Source of the DNA: Pseudomonadota bacterium
GTDB taxonomy: Bacteria > Pseudomonadota > Gammaproteobacteria > Burkholderiales > Burkholderiaceae_D
Assembly: GCA_023435945.1 (NCBI GenBank)
Contig: JAEZLB010000031.1
Coordinates: forward strand, 1 to 7,596
Direction of reading: 5' to 3'
DNA: 7,596 nucleotides
How positions within the stretch are numbered: the first letter of the stretch is position 1; every line of letters starts with the position of its first letter. This document shows positions 5,684-7,596 of the stretch, in pieces. Below the pieces are notes generated by a model, which was not told the origin of the DNA, made no database searches, and worked only from the letters and a program-made list of their open reading frames with translations. Made by a program: the position numbers and the translations under genes.

Positions 5684-6248
5684 AATCGAGCACGACCAGA
5701 GTGCGTAGCGTAGGGCTCGAGATAATCTCCTTGACCGTGCCCTGCTCATCGAACACCAGCTGGAACTCGCTGAAGCTGTCGCGCCAGAAGCGCAGAACAT
5801 TCGCGTTCAGGTCCGGGTTCTCGCTGCTTACCGGATAACCGACCGCCATGAATGCCTGTTCGCGGGTCATGCCGTGTGTCACCCGTGCATTCTCTATGGC
5901 TTGCTGGATCTTGGGGGGATAAGTGGCGATCCTCGCACGAGGGTCTTCCTTGACGATGTAGCGTTGCGCAAAGCTGGGAAGGTCAATGTCGCGGCTGTAA
6001 TCATTGCCAAGCGCCTGGTTTGTTCCGTTGATTTCCACATACACGCGGTAACGCCCGTAACCGGTGGACTTGATCGGTGTGCCGGCGGCAATGATTAGCA
6101 AACCGCCTTCCGCATAATTGATATCGCTGATCCATTTGCCATCGGTGCGCATATTGCAGCACAGATATCCCTCAAAATTGGATTCGGCCAATGCGAAACC
6201 GGAAAAAGCTGCGGCCAGCAGACCACAAGCGGCAAACCGAATGAACAT
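5682..6248 (-). CDS. Secreted protein of unknown function with a BamE/SmpA-like C-terminal region
   Basis: The 188-residue product begins with a signal peptide (MFIRFAACGLLAAAFSGFALA, residues 1-21, cut before ESNFEG). There is no lipobox with Cys at +1, so unlike BamE it should be soluble in the periplasm or exported. Residues 28-105 form a first region I do not recognise, with a vicinal Cys pair (30-31) and a beta-rich stretch (YGRYRVYVEING, 64-75). Residues 126-176 read GMTREQAFMAVGYP, then RFWRD, then FQLVFDEQGTVKEI. This is the SmpA/OmlA (BamE) pattern: a helix starting 'GMT..Q', a G-P turn, and two strands ending in 'V.FD..G.V'. A good ribosome site (AGGGAG, 6255-6260) lies 6 nt before ATG 6248 and fixes the start; the frame continues upstream to 6668 but only as non-coding shadow. 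It may be a structural or binding module; involvement in outer-membrane assembly is not shown. Confidence 0.8.
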   Translation of the reverse strand: MFIRFAACGLLAAAFSGFALAESNFEGYLCCNMRTDGKWISDINYAEGGLLIIAAGTPIKSTGYGRYRVYVEINGTNQALGNDYSRDIDLPSFAQRYIVKEDPRARIATYPPKIQQAIENARVTHGMTREQAFMAVGYPVSSENPDLNANVLRFWRDSFSEFQLVFDEQGTVKEIISSPTLRTLVVLD

Positions 6249-6254
6249 AGAATT

Positions 6255-6260
6255 CTCCCT
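6255..6260 (-). promoter_or_regulatory. Ribosome-binding site that sets the start of the BamE-like gene
   Basis: The minus strand reads AGGGAG, 6 nt before ATG 6248. It shows that the true protein starts with the signal peptide and not at the far upstream end of the open frame (6668). Confidence 0.75.
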
Positions 6261-6379
6261 TGATAAATGGCATCTGTGAGTGACCACAGTGTTTTGTAGT
6301 GAGGATCGACGCATCGTGCATGGGCCACTCATATTCTTGGTCGTGCCGCCTTCAGACGTCAGCACAGCGTCTCTTTTCA

Positions 6380-6398
6380 TGCCTGCCGGCAGCAGGCA
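6380..6398. other. Stem-loop in the divergent intergenic region
   Basis: TGCCTGC (6380-6386) pairs perfectly with GCAGGCA (6392-6398) around the loop CGGCA. No T-tract follows on either strand, so it is not a simple terminator. It could be an operator half-site pair or an RNA structure in a 5' leader; the sequence does not decide. Confidence 0.35.
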
Positions 6399-6539
6399 CG
6401 AGTCTAGCCTATGGCTGTTCATTACGCTACGAGCCGCCTTCCTGATTTCCACCAAAGACATGAATTCGTCGTAGCCACCGGCGGATGACATGCGGCGCAA
6501 ATTACGGCACACTCTGACGCTCGCACAGCACAGGTAGTT

Positions 6540-6544
6540 AGGAG
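6540..6544 (+). promoter_or_regulatory. Ribosome-binding site of the serine hydrolase gene
   Basis: AGGAG lies 5 nt before ATG 6550. It favours this ATG over the next in-frame one at codon 7. Confidence 0.7.
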
Positions 6545-6549
6545 AGGCA

Positions 6550-7596
6550 ATGAGTTCTGCAACGCGCATGTATGCTGACCGGCTTGACCGGTTGACGACA
6601 GCAGTACAGTCACGCATCGATTCCAAGCACTTTCCGGGCGTGGTCATGCTGCTCGCGCGCGATGACAAGGTGGTCTATCAACAGGCACTGGGCATGCGCG
6701 ATCCGGCGCGCGGCACGCCGATGACGATGGACACCATCTTTCGCATCTATTCCATGACCAAACCCATCGTGTCGGTCGCGATCATGATGCTGGTCGAAGA
6801 AGGCCGCTTGCTGCTCAGCGATCCTGTTACCAAGTATTTTCCGGCGCTCGACAGGCTGCAGGTCGGCGTAGAGAAGACCGATTATCAGGGCCGCAAACGC
6901 CTGGAACTGGTGCCGGCGCAACGCCTGATCACCATCCACGATCTGCTGCGCCACACCTCGGGCTTTACCTACGGCGTCTTCGGCGACTCGCTGGTCAAGA
7001 CCGAGTACCGCAGGGCTGGCGTGGATGACCTCGACACCACCAATGAACAACTGGTGCGCAAGCTGGTGGCAGTGCCTCTCGTACACCAGCCCGGTACCGT
7101 GTGGGAGTACAGCCGCTCCACCGATGTGCTGGGAGCGCTGATAGAACGACTGACCGGGCAAACCCTGGATGTGTTCCTCGAACAGCGCATCCTGAAACCG
7201 CTGGGCATGCAGGATAGCGGCTTCTGGGTGCCACCCGCCAAGCAGGATCGACTGGCGGAAGCCTTTGCGCTGGACCCGGACACGGGCAACCCCGTCAAGC
7301 TGATCAACGTGCGCCACAAGCCGACTTTCCTGTCTGCGGGCGGCGGCATGGTATCGACCATGGCGGATTACCTGCGTTTTGTGCGCATGCTATACAACGA
7401 AGGTGAACTTGATGGCGTGCGGATCCTGTCGCGCAAGACCGTGCGCTACATGACCAGCGATCACCTGGCCGCCCTGCCGGGCGCTGCCGCGCATCCCAAC
7501 TTCCTGGCCGGCCCCGGCTACGGATTCGGCCTTGGGTTCGCGGTGCGCACACATGACGGCGCCGCAATCATTCCGGGCAGTATCGGCGATTATCAC
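6550..7596 (+). CDS. Serine hydrolase of the class C beta-lactamase / family VIII esterase type, C-terminus cut off
   Basis: The frame is open for 349 codons from ATG 6550 to the right edge without a stop, so the C-terminus is missing. The product belongs to the beta-lactamase-related serine hydrolases, which act on esters, amides or D-amino-acid peptides; the true substrate is unknown. The nucleophile motif SxxK is SMTK at 68-71 (Ser68, Lys71). Other family landmarks are LLRHTSGFTYG (132-142), PGTVWEYSRSTDVLG (181-195) with the catalytic Tyr187, PLGMQDSGFW (217-226) and SAGGGMVSTMADYLRF (262-277). The last visible residues (IPGSIGDYH) stand where the family goes on to its third motif (W/H-x-G), just outside the window. 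There is no signal peptide, so it is probably cytoplasmic and more likely an esterase than an antibiotic-resistance beta-lactamase. The usual total length is about 380-420 residues, so perhaps 40-80 are missing. A good ribosome site precedes the start. Confidence 0.9.
   Translation, partial: MSSATRMYADRLDRLTTAVQSRIDSKHFPGVVMLLARDDKVVYQQALGMRDPARGTPMTMDTIFRIYSMTKPIVSVAIMMLVEEGRLLLSDPVTKYFPALDRLQVGVEKTDYQGRKRLELVPAQRLITIHDLLRHTSGFTYGVFGDSLVKTEYRRAGVDDLDTTNEQLVRKLVAVPLVHQPGTVWEYSRSTDVLGALIERLTGQTLDVFLEQRILKPLGMQDSGFWVPPAKQDRLAEAFALDPDTGNPVKLINVRHKPTFLSAGGGMVSTMADYLRFVRMLYNEGELDGVRILSRKTVRYMTSDHLAALPGAAAHPNFLAGPGYGFGLGFAVRTHDGAAIIPGSIGDYH

Larger units (their letters stand above)
6249..6549. other. 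Divergent intergenic region of about 300 bp
   Basis: This region separates the starts of the BamE-like gene (minus) and the serine hydrolase (plus), so it should hold both promoters. I could not pick confident -10/-35 pairs for either. A weak TACAAA on the minus strand (6292-6297) is one option for the BamE-like gene. A hairpin lies at 6380-6398. Frames crossing it (for example plus 6280-6474 and the minus extension up to 6668) lack ribosome sites and family resemblance. Confidence 0.6.

Noticed and set aside
6249..6668. N-terminal extension of the BamE-like frame up to 6668, including a possible start at MSLVEIRK
   Set aside because: No ribosome site is present, the composition is not protein-like, and it would bury a clear signal peptide that has its own strong ribosome site.
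6610..7361. Minus-strand open frames opposite the serine hydrolase
   Set aside because: The plus strand carries all the family motifs in one uninterrupted frame with a good ribosome site; the minus-strand frames are shadows.
1..7596. Mobile elements, CRISPR arrays, tRNA or rRNA genes, or a defence/biosynthetic system
   Set aside because: I found no transposase or integrase motifs, no regularly spaced repeats, no tRNA cloverleaf pattern and no cluster of linked accessory genes. The genes are mainly housekeeping or stand-alone.

Overview
The window looks like an ordinary chromosomal stretch of a betaproteobacterium, most likely Burkholderiales and probably Oxalobacteraceae (Herbaspirillum/Herminiimonas/Collimonas-like). 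This rests on the moderately GC-rich coding style, the block argS - SPOR-domain gene - dsbA - SDR (a familiar order in that group), and the wording of the proteins themselves. The genus is an inference from memory of such genomes; no search was run.

Layout. Bases 1-200 hold the C-terminal end of a plus-strand XRE-type repressor. It converges on a minus-strand block, with a hairpin for each direction in the gap (203-222 and 264-294). The minus-strand block, read in its transcription direction, is: a small gamma-glutamylcyclotransferase-like gene (4823-4431); argS (4292-2562) behind its own -10 element; a membrane-anchored SPOR-domain protein (2519-1875); dsbA (1856-1188); a strong intrinsic terminator (1163-1131); and an SDR oxidoreductase (1129-302) whose start codon directly follows that terminator's U-tract. 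The argS, SPOR and dsbA genes lie 42 and 18 nt apart and are probably one operon.

A spacer of about 430 bp (4824-5252) with two stem-loops and a 10-bp palindrome leads into a plus-strand single-domain response regulator (5253-5630). This gene seems to have no Shine-Dalgarno site and may be leaderless. It also lacks the conserved receiver-domain lysine (Lys to Met). It converges on a secreted protein with a BamE/SmpA-like C-terminal half (6248-5682, minus). A further spacer of about 300 bp separates that gene from a divergent plus-strand class C beta-lactamase-family serine hydrolase, which runs off the right edge.

How the genes relate. The operon couples translation (ArgS) with two envelope proteins: a SPOR protein that probably binds septal peptidoglycan, and the periplasmic disulfide oxidase DsbA. 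The link is housekeeping co-transcription and not an obvious pathway. I found no mobile element, CRISPR array, RNA gene, phage module or defence system, and no convincing new multi-gene system. The points worth a second look are local: the terminator abutting the SDR start, the altered receiver domain with a leaderless-looking start, the secreted two-part BamE-like protein with a vicinal cysteine pair, and unexplained structure in the spacers.
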